Assembly: GCF_963662755.1 (NCBI RefSeq) | Contig: NZ_OY759725.1 | Span: 2,329,174-2,393,173 of the forward strand | Direction of reading: 5' to 3' | Length of the DNA: 64,000 bases | DNA from: an uncultured Sulfurimonas sp. | GTDB lineage: Bacteria > Campylobacterota > Campylobacteria > Campylobacterales > Sulfurimonadaceae | Part shown: positions 9,416-20,100 of the stretch, one piece after another | Position numbering within the stretch: the first letter of the stretch is position 1 | How the letters are laid out: every line of letters begins with the position of its first letter | Notes under the pieces: model-generated | Told to the model about the DNA's origin: nothing | What the model saw: only the letters and a program-made list of their open reading frames with translations | Databases searched by the model: none | Program-made: the position numbers and the translations under genes

Positions 9416-10083
9416 TGATAGAACTTAAAAACGTAACAAAAACATATGAGATAAACAAAAACAATATAGTTACAGCACTTCAAGATATAAATATCAGCAT
9501 CCAAGAGGGTGAACTTGTAGTTTTAAAAGGTGCTAGTGGTAGTGGAAAGAGTAGTGTTCTCTCACTAATTGCAGCACTTTCTAAACCAACAAGTGGAGAG
9601 GTTATAGTAGATGCTAAGCACATCTCAAAACTGCCAGATAACTTTGCATCTGAGTATAGACGAGATAATATAGGTTTTATCTTTCAAAAGTATAACCTTA
9701 TACCTACTCTAAGTGTTAAAGAAAATATTTTGCTTCCTTTAGTTCCGCTAAACCCAGATGCAAATGATGCTAGTAAAAAACTAAACTTTGTTATGGATAT
9801 GTTTAAGATAGAACATAAACAAAATGCCATCATTAAAAATCTCTCAGGTGGAGAACAACAACGTGTGGCTATTGCTAGAGCAAATGTTAACAATCCTAAA
9901 ATCATTATAGCAGATGAGCCAACTGCAAACTTAGATGAAAAACTATCTCTTCATTTTATAGAGATGCTTCGAGAATTAAAAGCTCAGAAAAAAACTATAG
10001 TAATTGCAACTCATGATCCACTCTTTTTTGGTCTTGACTTGGTTGATAGGGAGATAGAGATGCATAATGGGGTAATAGTTTGA
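9415..10083 (+). CDS. ABC transporter ATP-binding protein, LolD/MacB type
   Basis: A 222-residue nucleotide-binding subunit. Walker A GASGSGKSS is near residue 39, the Q-loop FQKYNLIPTLSV follows, the signature LSGGEQQR is near residue 143, and Walker B IIIADEPTANLD and the switch histidine ATHD follow. The extended FIFQ...NLIP region is typical of ATPases pairing with FtsX-like permeases. It is translationally coupled to the permease upstream and the membrane protein downstream (four-base overlap). Confidence 0.9.
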   Translation: MIELKNVTKTYEINKNNIVTALQDINISIQEGELVVLKGASGSGKSSVLSLIAALSKPTSGEVIVDAKHISKLPDNFASEYRRDNIGFIFQKYNLIPTLSVKENILLPLVPLNPDANDASKKLNFVMDMFKIEHKQNAIIKNLSGGEQQRVAIARANVNNPKIIIADEPTANLDEKLSLHFIEMLRELKAQKKTIVIATHDPLFFGLDLVDREIEMHNGVIV

Positions 10084-11039
10084 TATTAACTCCTGAAGTA
10101 TTGGCTATATTTATATTAAATGCACTTTTTGCATTTTTTGGCATTGTCGCATTTGTTTTAAGCGTTAAAATCTATCTAAATTGGGATTTAAACTCTGTTA
10201 GTAAATCTCAATATGCTTTAGAAAAACAGAGTTATTTGGGCGCTACTATTATAAAGTATATATTTATTATAAAAGTACCATTGTTTTTATTTTTTGTATT
10301 TACACTTGATAAAATATCAAATGTTTTAACAGGTGCTATGTGTGCAGCAGGAGTTGTAGATGCTACTGATGTTGGAACTGCTCTTTTTATTCTTAAGATC
10401 ATAAACTTATATGTTTTTGCATATTGGATAGTATTGCACAATGAAGATATGAAACATGAAAACCAACCATTTGTAAAGAAAAAATTCGGTCTTTTTATAT
10501 TGGCATTTTTTCTTTTTATAACTGAACTTGTTGTTGAGGGAATAATGTTTGCATCTATAGAAATAGATAAGATGGTTAGTTGTTGTGGAACTCTTTATTC
10601 TAGTTCATCAACTTCTGCAATATCGAGTATATTTACCCTTGATACTACTCTTCTTTTAAGTGTATTTTATGCTACTTTTTTGTTGATGATACTTTTTTAC
10701 ATAATAAAAAACAGATATCTTTTTGCCATAAGTAATATCTTTTTTGTGATTATATCTTTGATAACTTTGATTATATTTTTTGGAACTTATATCTATGAGC
10801 TTCCTTCTCATCACTGTCCATTTTGTTTTTTACAGAGTGATTATTACTTTGTTGGATACTTGATTTATACTCTTTTGTTTTTAGGAACTTTTTATGGTTT
10901 AGTAGTTGGATTTATAGATTCTAGTTTAGAAGATAGACTTAAAAACTATAAAAAATCTTTAATAGTTAACTCTCTTTATGTTATATTGCTAACTTCATTT
11001 GTGATGATGTATTTTGTAAAAAATGGGGTTTGGCTTTGA
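10080..11039 (+). CDS. Polytopic membrane protein with paired cysteines, operon partner of the ABC transporter
   Basis: A 319-residue protein with about eight membrane helices, starting at a TTG that overlaps the ATPase stop. Two cysteine motifs fall in non-membrane loops: SCCGTLYSS and HHCPFCFLQ. Such Cys/His clusters could bind copper or form disulfides, in keeping with the NosL-type neighbours, but I do not recognise the family and assign no function. It overlaps the following NosL lipoprotein. Confidence 0.6.
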   Translation: MILTPEVLAIFILNALFAFFGIVAFVLSVKIYLNWDLNSVSKSQYALEKQSYLGATIIKYIFIIKVPLFLFFVFTLDKISNVLTGAMCAAGVVDATDVGTALFILKIINLYVFAYWIVLHNEDMKHENQPFVKKKFGLFILAFFLFITELVVEGIMFASIEIDKMVSCCGTLYSSSSTSAISSIFTLDTTLLLSVFYATFLLMILFYIIKNRYLFAISNIFFVIISLITLIIFFGTYIYELPSHHCPFCFLQSDYYFVGYLIYTLLFLGTFYGLVVGFIDSSLEDRLKNYKKSLIVNSLYVILLTSFVMMYFVKNGVWL

Positions 11040-11485
11040 TGGTTAAATTTGTAAAGATTATATTACTTTTTGTTGCTGGAATAATGTTTTTAGCTTGTGA
11101 GAAAAAAGTTGAAACAGGTGTTGCTGAAGTACATTGGGACAGAGATATGTGTAGTCGCTGTGTAATGGTTGTCAGTGATAGAAAAAACACAGTACAAATT
11201 AGAAATCCTGAAACATCTAGAACTTATATGTTTGATGACATCGGTTGTACTATCCTTTGGTTTGAAGAAGAAAAAATCGAGTGGAAAGATAAAGCAATAA
11301 TATGGATAACAGACTTAACTACAGGCGAATTTATAGATGCAAAAACTGCTTTTTATGATACAAACAATGTTACGCCTATGGCTTATGGATTTTCAGCACA
11401 TAAAACAAAAGATACTATAAAAGAAGGCGAAGAAATTATCTCTTATGATGAAGTTGTAAAAAGAGTTATAAAGATAGGCAAATGA
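11039..11485 (+). CDS. NosL-like lipoprotein
   Basis: A roughly 148-residue lipoprotein. The lipobox FLAC ends a short signal peptide. The mature part has DMCSRCVMVV, a variant of the NosL CxMCG metal site, then a TYMFDDIGC segment and an A.YGFSAH stretch matching classical NosL. NosL binds Cu(I) for the nitrous oxide reductase centre. Here no nosZ, nosD or nosFY is in view. I use the ATG at 11039, which touches the previous stop; a TTG at 11030 is an alternative. It overlaps the Crp/Fnr gene by four bases. Confidence 0.75.
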   Translation: MVKFVKIILLFVAGIMFLACEKKVETGVAEVHWDRDMCSRCVMVVSDRKNTVQIRNPETSRTYMFDDIGCTILWFEEEKIEWKDKAIIWITDLTTGEFIDAKTAFYDTNNVTPMAYGFSAHKTKDTIKEGEEIISYDEVVKRVIKIGK

Positions 11486-12114
11486 GAACTAAACTAAGAA
11501 ATATAGATATGTTCAAAGATTTGGATGAAGATACTATTAAAAGAATAGAAAAGTTTACTACAGCACACACTATATCTAAAGATAATATAGTTTTTTACGA
11601 GGGAGATGAGTCTAAGTTTTTATATCTTTTAGTTCATGGAATCATCAAACTTTATAAAACTTCATCAAATCATAAAGAGATAGTTTTAAAATATTTTCAT
11701 AAAAGTGAACTTATAGGAGAGGTTGCAAATTTTGAGCAGATACCTTATCCTGCAACAGCTAAAGCTTACACAGATGTTGAAATATTAAAGATTGATTTTG
11801 ACTCTTTAAAAGATATAATTTACTCAAGTCCTGAACTCTCTTTTATTATACAAACATCACTAATCAAAAAAATAAAAAATCTTGAAACTATAATATCTAC
11901 AAATTTAGTATTAGATTCTAAAGAGAGAGTTGCAAAGTATATATATAATCATCCTGATGATTTTTTTATTACTAAAAATATTCTTATTGCAGAGATATTA
12001 AGCGTTTCTCCTGAAACATTAAGTAGAATTTTAAAATTTTTTAAAGATCAAGATATCATAGACATAAAAGCTAAAAAAGTAAATAAAGAAGCACTGTTAG
12101 AATTTTTTGAATAA
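11482..12114 (+). CDS. Crp/Fnr family transcriptional regulator
   Basis: A 210-residue regulator with an N-terminal cyclic-nucleotide-binding-type beta-barrel (residues 15-130; motifs FYEGDESKFLYLLVHG and LIGEVANF), a dimerisation helix, and a C-terminal winged helix-turn-helix (SVSPETLSRILKFF). It has no cysteine cluster, so it is not an oxygen-sensing [4Fe-4S] FNR; Dnr-type haem/NO sensors share this layout. Its place at the end of the NosL/ABC run suggests it controls that operon. It overlaps the NosL lipoprotein gene by four bases. Confidence 0.85.
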   Translation: MRTKLRNIDMFKDLDEDTIKRIEKFTTAHTISKDNIVFYEGDESKFLYLLVHGIIKLYKTSSNHKEIVLKYFHKSELIGEVANFEQIPYPATAKAYTDVEILKIDFDSLKDIIYSSPELSFIIQTSLIKKIKNLETIISTNLVLDSKERVAKYIYNHPDDFFITKNILIAEILSVSPETLSRILKFFKDQDIIDIKAKKVNKEALLEFFE

Positions 12115-12123
12115 GGGTTAAAA

Positions 12124-13323
12124 ATGATAATATCAAATGCTGTAGTATGTGATGTTAATGGTGAGTACAAATCTGATATACGTATAGAAGATGGTGTTAT
12201 AACTGAACTTGGTTTAAACTTAGATGGTGAAGAAAAAGTAGATGTAAATGGTGCATATTTGTTACCATACTTAGTTGATACAAATGTAAGACTTCAAGAC
12301 TCTATACTAAATTCTAAAAACATTAAAGCAATATCTAAAGAAGCACTTCTTGGCGGAGTAGGGCATATAGTATTAAATGCTGATAGCTCTCCTGCTATAG
12401 ATAATGAAGTTGTTTTAGAATTTGCTCAAAATGGATTGCATAATCTCGAAGATGCAAAAATCGACTTAATGTTGAACTCTTTAAAAGAAGATACTACATT
12501 AAGTAATATCGCTATATTGCTTAAAAGTGGTGCAGTAGCTCCTTATATGAGTACGATAGCTAAAAATGATGTGGCTATAAAAATAGCAGAGTATGTACAA
12601 ATGTACAATACAACTCTCTTTTGTAAAGCAGAAGATAACTCTCTTATAAAAAGTGGAGTTATGCTTGATGGAGATGTTAGCTCAAAACTTGGACTAGCAG
12701 GTATTCCTGATCTTAGTGAGGTTTTGCACGTATCTCGTATGATAGAAATTGCTAGACATTTTAATATTAAAATCCTTTTTAAGTCTATAGCATCTCCTCG
12801 TTCGATTTCTCTTATAACAAAAGCAAAAAAAGATGGAGTAAATGTTAAGTGTGAAGTATCTATAAATCATCTAACTCACTCAGATGAAGCTTGTGAAGGT
12901 TTTAATACTACCGCAAAACTTGACCCTCCTTTAGCATCTAAGAGTGATGTAAAACTTTTAATAGATGCACTTAAAAATGGTGAAATAGATGTACTTACAA
13001 CTCTTCATCAACCAAGTTCTCCTATAAATAAAGAAGTTGCTTTTTATGATGCAGATTATGGCTGTGAAGCACTTTGTGATGCGATGCCTATTTATTACAC
13101 CAAACTTGTTAAAAGTGGATTACTTTCAATGCAAGAGTTACTAAAACTTACATCGCAAAATCCTGCAAAAACTATAGGTCTAGATGCAGGAGAGATAAAA
13201 GTAGGAAATAAACTAAACGCATTTGTTTTTGCTACAGAGAGTTTAAATAAAGTTCTGAACAAACAATCTCTTTATTTTGGTGAAACTCTAAGTGGAGAAG
13301 TTATCAATATAAGTAAATTATGA
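12124..13323 (+). CDS. Dihydroorotase-like protein lacking catalytic metal ligands
   Basis: A 399-residue member of the dihydroorotase/amidohydrolase family, recognisable from GVGHIVLNAD, the KAEDN region, EVSINHL and LDPPLAS. The zinc ligands are gone: the usual HxHxR after beta-strand 1 reads N54-V-R56, and the TDHAPH motif reads TLHQPS. Inactive dihydroorotase homologues of this kind act as structural partners of aspartate transcarbamoylase in several bacteria, and an active PyrC would be encoded elsewhere. It starts ten bases after the Crp/Fnr gene and overlaps the response regulator by four bases. Confidence 0.75.
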   Translation: MIISNAVVCDVNGEYKSDIRIEDGVITELGLNLDGEEKVDVNGAYLLPYLVDTNVRLQDSILNSKNIKAISKEALLGGVGHIVLNADSSPAIDNEVVLEFAQNGLHNLEDAKIDLMLNSLKEDTTLSNIAILLKSGAVAPYMSTIAKNDVAIKIAEYVQMYNTTLFCKAEDNSLIKSGVMLDGDVSSKLGLAGIPDLSEVLHVSRMIEIARHFNIKILFKSIASPRSISLITKAKKDGVNVKCEVSINHLTHSDEACEGFNTTAKLDPPLASKSDVKLLIDALKNGEIDVLTTLHQPSSPINKEVAFYDADYGCEALCDAMPIYYTKLVKSGLLSMQELLKLTSQNPAKTIGLDAGEIKVGNKLNAFVFATESLNKVLNKQSLYFGETLSGEVINISKL

Positions 13324-13700
13324 AAATAATAATACTAGATGATTCTTTAACAATTAGAATAGTGATAGAGTCCTTTTTGGAGGATTTTGGTGTTAAAGAA
13401 GATGAAATATTTTCTTTTGAAAATGCTTATGAAGCTCTTGAGTTTATAAAAAACAATGGAGCAGATATAATTTTCTCAGATATAAATATGCCAGAGATGA
13501 ATGGATATGAGTTTGCAAAAGAGGTATTTAAAGTCATACCAAATATAAAAAGTTCTTTTTTTGCTGTAAGTGGAGATGAAAATCTTGAGAGTTTTGCAAA
13601 TATGAAAAAAGTTGGAGCTAAACGTTTTTTAAAAAAACCTATTAGTAGCGAACACTTTAAACACTTCGTGGAACCTGAAATATTAAAGCGTCGCCAATAA
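13320..13700 (+). CDS. Single-domain response regulator (CheY-like)
   Basis: A 126-residue receiver domain with no output domain. The acidic pair DD lies at residues 7-8, the phosphoacceptor is D54 in FSDINMP, and the conserved lysine sits in FLKKP. It probably acts by protein-protein contact, as CheY does. The start overlaps the preceding gene by four bases, and it ends a few bases before the convergent tgt gene. Confidence 0.88.
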   Translation: MKIIILDDSLTIRIVIESFLEDFGVKEDEIFSFENAYEALEFIKNNGADIIFSDINMPEMNGYEFAKEVFKVIPNIKSSFFAVSGDENLESFANMKKVGAKRFLKKPISSEHFKHFVEPEILKRRQ

Positions 13701-13705
13701 TATTA

Positions 13706-14899
<1,194 letters not shown>

Positions 14900-14973
14900 T
14901 TAAAAATAAAATAATTGTAAGCAACTAGATGAAGAGTTTTTTCATTTATACAATAAAATTAAGGAAAGTGTGT

Positions 14974-15540
14974 ATGGCAACTATCGGTATGGGCGATATA
15001 AAAAAAGGTGTTCGTTTAATAGTGGGAGAAGTTCCTTGTAGAGTAGTTGAGTTTCAACATGTTAAACCTGGAAAAGGTGCAGCATTTGTTCGTATGAAAG
15101 CAAAAAGTTTTTTAAATGGTAAAGTTGTTGAGAAAACTATTCATGCTGGAGATAAGTTTGAAGTTCCAATAATTGACTATAAAACTATGCAATATCTTTA
15201 TGATGATGGCGAAATGTATCAGTTTATGGATAATGATACATATGATCAACTAGGTTTAACTTATGAGCAATGTGATGATGCATCTAAGTGGTTTAAAGAT
15301 GGAATTAATGTTGATATTATTTTTTATAAAGGTGAAGCTATCTCTGTTGCTGCTCCTGAGACTATGGAACTTATTATTACTGAAACTCCTCCAAACTTCA
15401 AAGGCGATACTTCAAGTGGAAGTAAAAAACCTGCAACTTTAGAAACTGGTGCTGTAGTTCAAGTTCCTTACCACGTACTAGAGGGTGATTTAATAAAAGT
15501 AAACACGGTAGATGGTGAGTACTTAGAAAAAGTTAAATAA
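14974..15540 (+). CDS. efp: Elongation factor P
   Basis: A 188-residue protein that relieves ribosomes stalled at polyproline stretches. The start is placed at the ATG at 14974 because AAGGAAAG lies upstream and the N-terminus (MATIGMGDIKKG) matches the family; an in-frame ATG at 14929 would add 15 foreign residues. The conserved lysine in KPGKGAAF, at the tip of domain I, is the residue that is modified in other bacteria. The three beta-barrel domains are complete. Confidence 0.95.
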   Translation: MATIGMGDIKKGVRLIVGEVPCRVVEFQHVKPGKGAAFVRMKAKSFLNGKVVEKTIHAGDKFEVPIIDYKTMQYLYDDGEMYQFMDNDTYDQLGLTYEQCDDASKWFKDGINVDIIFYKGEAISVAAPETMELIITETPPNFKGDTSSGSKKPATLETGAVVQVPYHVLEGDLIKVNTVDGEYLEKVK

Positions 15541-15578
15541 GTTTTAAATAGTTACAAATACTTAAAAAGTGAGACAAT

Positions 15579-17006
15579 ATGGGACTAACTAATAAGCAAC
15601 TACCAAGATTAGGTTTTTTATACCTTGATTATGTTTTGAGATTTTTTGATCATTCGAACTTTAAGGGATGGCCAAACAAGATAGAAACTGTTACTTACCA
15701 CTGGAAAAATGATAAAGATAGATTTATCAAAGAGGTTAAGAGAAAAAAAATTGATGTTCTTATAGGTAATATCCCAGCTACTGCTTATGAAACTTTCAGA
15801 GAAATCGCACGTGAGTTGCCTCATGTTCGATTTATCCCTTCTATGGATACTCAGTTTTCCAACAAATCAAAAGAAAATGTTACAAGATTTGCATGGAAAT
15901 ATGACTTGCCAATTCCTAAGACATACATTTATTATAAGCATGATAATGCAGATAAGTTTCTTAAAAAATGTGAATATCCAAAAATCATTAAAAAGTCTTA
16001 CGGTCCATCAAACTATGGTGGATATTTTGTTCATAAAGTAGATAGCTACAAAGAAGCAAAAGAGCTTTTTGATGAGAAAAAATACCATCCTCAATACTTC
16101 CAAGACTTTGTTCCTATGGAAGCTGATATCCGCGTGATGTTAATAGGTCATAAGCCTGTTTGTGCTTTTTGGAGACGCGCTCCTGAGGGTGAATGGCTTA
16201 CTAACACTTCTCAAGGTGGAAGTATGGACTATAACGATGTTCCTAAAAATGTTCTTGATTTAGCTGTTCAAGTATCAAAAGCTGCTAAGGCTGAGTATTG
16301 GGCTTGTGATGTAGCTTATGGTAGAGATGGTAAAGTTCGCATCTTGGAGTGTGCTACTGCATTTGCTGCTTTTCCGTACATTAGAGATTGGATAGGTCAA
16401 TATTTGATGTGGAGTTTAAGTGAGGGTAGATTTAGAAAACCTCATGCTCCAATGTTTAACTGGGAAGAGTTAGGTAAACTAGATAGCTCAATCCTTAGAA
16501 CTATGAGACACATAACTTTTGGAGAGTATAACTCTAGTTATGATGGTGCATATTTTGGTAAAAAGAGAAAACTTTTTGGAGAAAATGAAGTTTATATTCA
16601 TGTATTAGATAGAGAATATAAAATGCATGATGTAAAAAGAAGATGGAGCGAAGAGTGGCCAAGTGAGATTTATAATTATCAAGATAATCTTGCGTTAAAA
16701 TCATCTAAAAAATCTGCAAAAAAAGAGATTGCAAATGATAAAAATGTCCCTCATCCTACTAAAGATGAATCAACTGAATCAGATGCTCAAGAAGCAAAAA
16801 TTACCAAAGAAGAGTTGAACGATTTTTTAACTTCCATAGATGGTATTGGAGAGAAAAAAGTTGAAAAAATCATACAACATTTTGGTGATGTAGATGAAGT
16901 TGTTGGTATTCTTTATCAAAACAGTTCTATACTTACTGAAGTAAAAGGTATTACTAAAAAACTTGCATCTAAGATAGAAAAAGCTTGGAATAAACTTTTA
17001 AAGTAA
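15579..17006 (+). CDS. RimK-like ATP-grasp protein fused to a C-terminal helix-hairpin-helix domain
   Basis: A 475-residue protein. Residues 1-100 form an unrecognised N-terminal alpha/beta domain. Residues 100-300 look like an ATP-grasp ligase fold: KKSYGPSNYGGYF resembles the ATP-binding glycine loop, and YWACDVAYGRDGKVRILEC provides the metal-binding end. A charged Lys/Ser/Glu linker (about 370-405) leads to tandem helix-hairpin-helix motifs (IDGIGEKKVEKI and VKGITKKLASKI). ATP-grasp enzymes join carboxylates to amines, and HhH motifs bind nucleic acids, so modification of a nucleic-acid-associated protein is one possibility. It lies between efp and dnaE. Confidence 0.65.
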   Translation: MGLTNKQLPRLGFLYLDYVLRFFDHSNFKGWPNKIETVTYHWKNDKDRFIKEVKRKKIDVLIGNIPATAYETFREIARELPHVRFIPSMDTQFSNKSKENVTRFAWKYDLPIPKTYIYYKHDNADKFLKKCEYPKIIKKSYGPSNYGGYFVHKVDSYKEAKELFDEKKYHPQYFQDFVPMEADIRVMLIGHKPVCAFWRRAPEGEWLTNTSQGGSMDYNDVPKNVLDLAVQVSKAAKAEYWACDVAYGRDGKVRILECATAFAAFPYIRDWIGQYLMWSLSEGRFRKPHAPMFNWEELGKLDSSILRTMRHITFGEYNSSYDGAYFGKKRKLFGENEVYIHVLDREYKMHDVKRRWSEEWPSEIYNYQDNLALKSSKKSAKKEIANDKNVPHPTKDESTESDAQEAKITKEELNDFLTSIDGIGEKKVEKIIQHFGDVDEVVGILYQNSSILTEVKGITKKLASKIEKAWNKLLK

Positions 17007-17085
17007 TTCTTATTCTTCTCGTTCTATCTCTTTTGAGATGGAATGGCTATTAAACCTTCATTACTCAATATTAAGACAAAGCTAC

Positions 17086-17091
17086 TATAAT
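17086..17091 (+). promoter_or_regulatory. Likely -10 element of dnaE
   Basis: A perfect TATAAT lies 36 bases upstream of the TTG at 17128. An ATG at 17038 in the same frame lies upstream of this element, so it is not a plausible start if this promoter is used. AAAGGTGA (17115-17122) is the matching ribosome-binding site. Confidence 0.45.
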
Positions 17092-17127
17092 CACTTTAAT
17101 AATTTAATACTTTTAAAGGTGATTATT

Positions 17128-20100
17128 TTGAGTGCACAACCTTTTACACACTTACATCTTCATACCGAATACTCACTACTAGATGGTGCAAATAAGCTTA
17201 CAAATTTAGTCTCACGTGTTAAAGAACTTGGAATGACTTCTGTTGCAATGACTGACCATGGAAATATGTTTGGAGCTATTGATTTTTACCATCAAATGAA
17301 AGCAGCAGATATTAAACCGATCATTGGAATGGAAGGTTACATTCATAATGGTGAAACACTTGATGACAAATCCACAAAACAGCGTTTTCATATATGTCTT
17401 TTTGCTAAAAATAAAATAGGTTATCAAAACCTTATGTATCTCTCATCAAAAGCTTTTATAGATGGAATGTACTACTTTCCTCGCATAAATAAAAAAGAGT
17501 TAGCATCTCATAGTGAGGGGATTATTTGTACGAGTGCATGTCTTCAAGGTGAAGTGAATTGGCATCTAAATCTTGCAAATGATAGAAATGTTAAAAATGG
17601 TGCTTTAGGTTATGAGGGTGCTAAGGCTGTAGCATTGGAGTATAAAGAGATATTTGGAGATGACTTTTATCTTGAACTTATGCGTCATGGTATTGGTGAT
17701 CAACTATATATAGATAACGATATATTAAAAATTGCCAAAGAAACAGATATAAAAATAATAGCTACAAATGACACTCACTATACTTACCCTGGCGATGCAC
17801 AGTATCATGAGGCATTTATGTGTATAGGGATGAATAAACTCTATGATGATCCAAATAGGATGCGTCACTCAGTGCATGAATTTTATCTTAAAAGTCCACA
17901 GCAAATGGCAAGACTTTTTGCTGATATTCCAGAAGCTCTCGTACATACTCAAGAAATAGTTGATAAAATAGAAGATTTTGTACCAATCGTAAAAACTCCA
18001 ACTCCTCCAAATTTTAAATTTACACCAGAGTATGCTAAAAATGATGGCTTAAATCTCAGTAGTGAAGATAAAGATATCTCAGATGCTGAGTACTTTACAT
18101 TTTGTTGTGAACGTGGTTTGCAAAATAGATTAAAGATTGTTCCAGAGGAAAAACACGAAGAGTATAAAAAAAGATTAGAGTTTGAAATGGACATCATAAA
18201 CTCTATGAAGTTTCCAGGATATATGCTTATAGTTTGGGATTTTGTAAAAGTTGCAAAAGAGATGGGCATCGCTGTTGGACCTGGTCGTGGTTCTGCTGCT
18301 GGAAGTTTAGTTGCGTACTCTTTAGATATTACAGATATAGATCCGATGAAGTATGACTTACTTTTTGAGAGATTTTTAAATCCTGAACGTGTATCAATGC
18401 CAGATATTGACATGGACTTTATGCAGGCTCGTCGTGGAGAGGTTATAGACTATGTTGTTGAAAAATATGGTCGAAATCAAGTAGCTCAGATTATTACCTT
18501 TGGTTCGCTCCTTGCAAAAGGGGTTATCCGTGATGTTGCACGTGTTCTTGATATGCCTCTTTCTCAAGCCGATAAAATGGCAAAACTTATCCCTGATGAG
18601 TTGGGAATTACCCTAAATGGTAAAGAAAAAAAAGGCGAGTTTATTGATGGAGCTTTTCAAAAAGAACCTAAAATACAAGAACTTATAGACTCAGATGCAA
18701 ATGCTGCTCGTGTTTGGGAGTTTGCTAAAAAACTTGAAGGTCTAAAACGAAACTCTGGCATCCACGCCGCTGGAGTTGTTATCTCAAATGAAGAACTATG
18801 GTATAAAACACCAATTTATAAGCCATCTGGAGAGGACACATTTGTAACTCAATACTCTCTTAATTATCTTGAAGATGTTGACCTTATTAAGTTTGACTTT
18901 CTTGGTTTAAAAACTCTTGATGTAATTGACAATGCTATAAAACTTGTAAAGAGAAGATTTGATAGAGATATAGACTGGCATAAGATAGATGAGAATGACC
19001 CAAAAGTTTATGAGGTTATTCGTACAGGTGAGACAGTTGGAATGTTTCAAATAGAATCTTCAGGGATGCAAGACCTAAATAAGAGACTAAAACCAGATAA
19101 TTTTGAAGACTTGATTGCGGTCTTGGCACTTTATCGACCTGGACCTATGGAGTCAGGGATGCTAGATAGTTTCATCGAACGTAAGCATGGTCGCGAGGCT
19201 ATTGAATATACTTTTGACAATATGAAACCAATCCTTGAAAATACTTATGGAGTCATTGTTTATCAAGAGCAAGTTATGCAGATTGTTCAAAATGTTGGTG
19301 GTTTTTCTCTTGGATACTCAGATATTATCCGTCGTGCTATGGGTAAGAAAAAAGATATGAATGTTTATAATGCAGAGTTTAGTGAAGGTGCACAAAAACA
19401 AGGCTTTGATTATCAACAAGCATCTAAACTTTTTGATTTGATTGAAAAGTTTGCGGGATATGGTTTTAACAAATCTCACTCAGCAGCTTATGCAATGGTT
19501 ACATTTCAAACAGCATGGCTAAAGACTTATTATCCAAATGAATTTATGGCAGCACTTTTAACATCTGATAAGGACAATACTGAAAAAGTTGTTCGCTACA
19601 TCGATGAAGTAAAAAGAATGGGCATCGAACTCTCTCCACCAGATGTAAATCACTCATACTTAGAGTTTTCTGCAATAACAAAAGATGAAAAAGATATCAT
19701 ACTTTTTGGATTAGGAGCTATAAAAGGAGTTGGTAAATCTGCTGTTATCTCCGTTATAGAAACTAGAGAGCAAGAGGGTGAATTTACTTCTATAGAGAAC
19801 TTTGTAAACCGTATAGATCCATCAAAAGTAAATAAGCGTTTTATAGAATCAAGTATAAAATCAGGTGGCTTTGATAGTTTTGGTTACTCAAGAAAAGCTC
19901 TTTTAGATCAGATAGAACAGATAGTAGAGACTGCAAAAAAAGCTAGTGATGCAAAGAAAAAAGCAGTAGGAAGTTTGTTTGGAGATGATGCAGAGATAAC
20001 AGCTGTTAAGCTTGAGCTTACAAATTGTCCAGAGTATGAACTAAAAGAGATTTTAGAGTTTGAAAAAGAGACCTTAGGTTTTTATGTCTCAGGGCATCCG

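Noticed and set aside
17038..17127. An ATG start for dnaE 90 bases upstream
   Set aside because: It precedes a TATAAT element and adds 30 residues unlike DnaE; the TTG at 17128 has a good ribosome site and begins right before the PHP domain.
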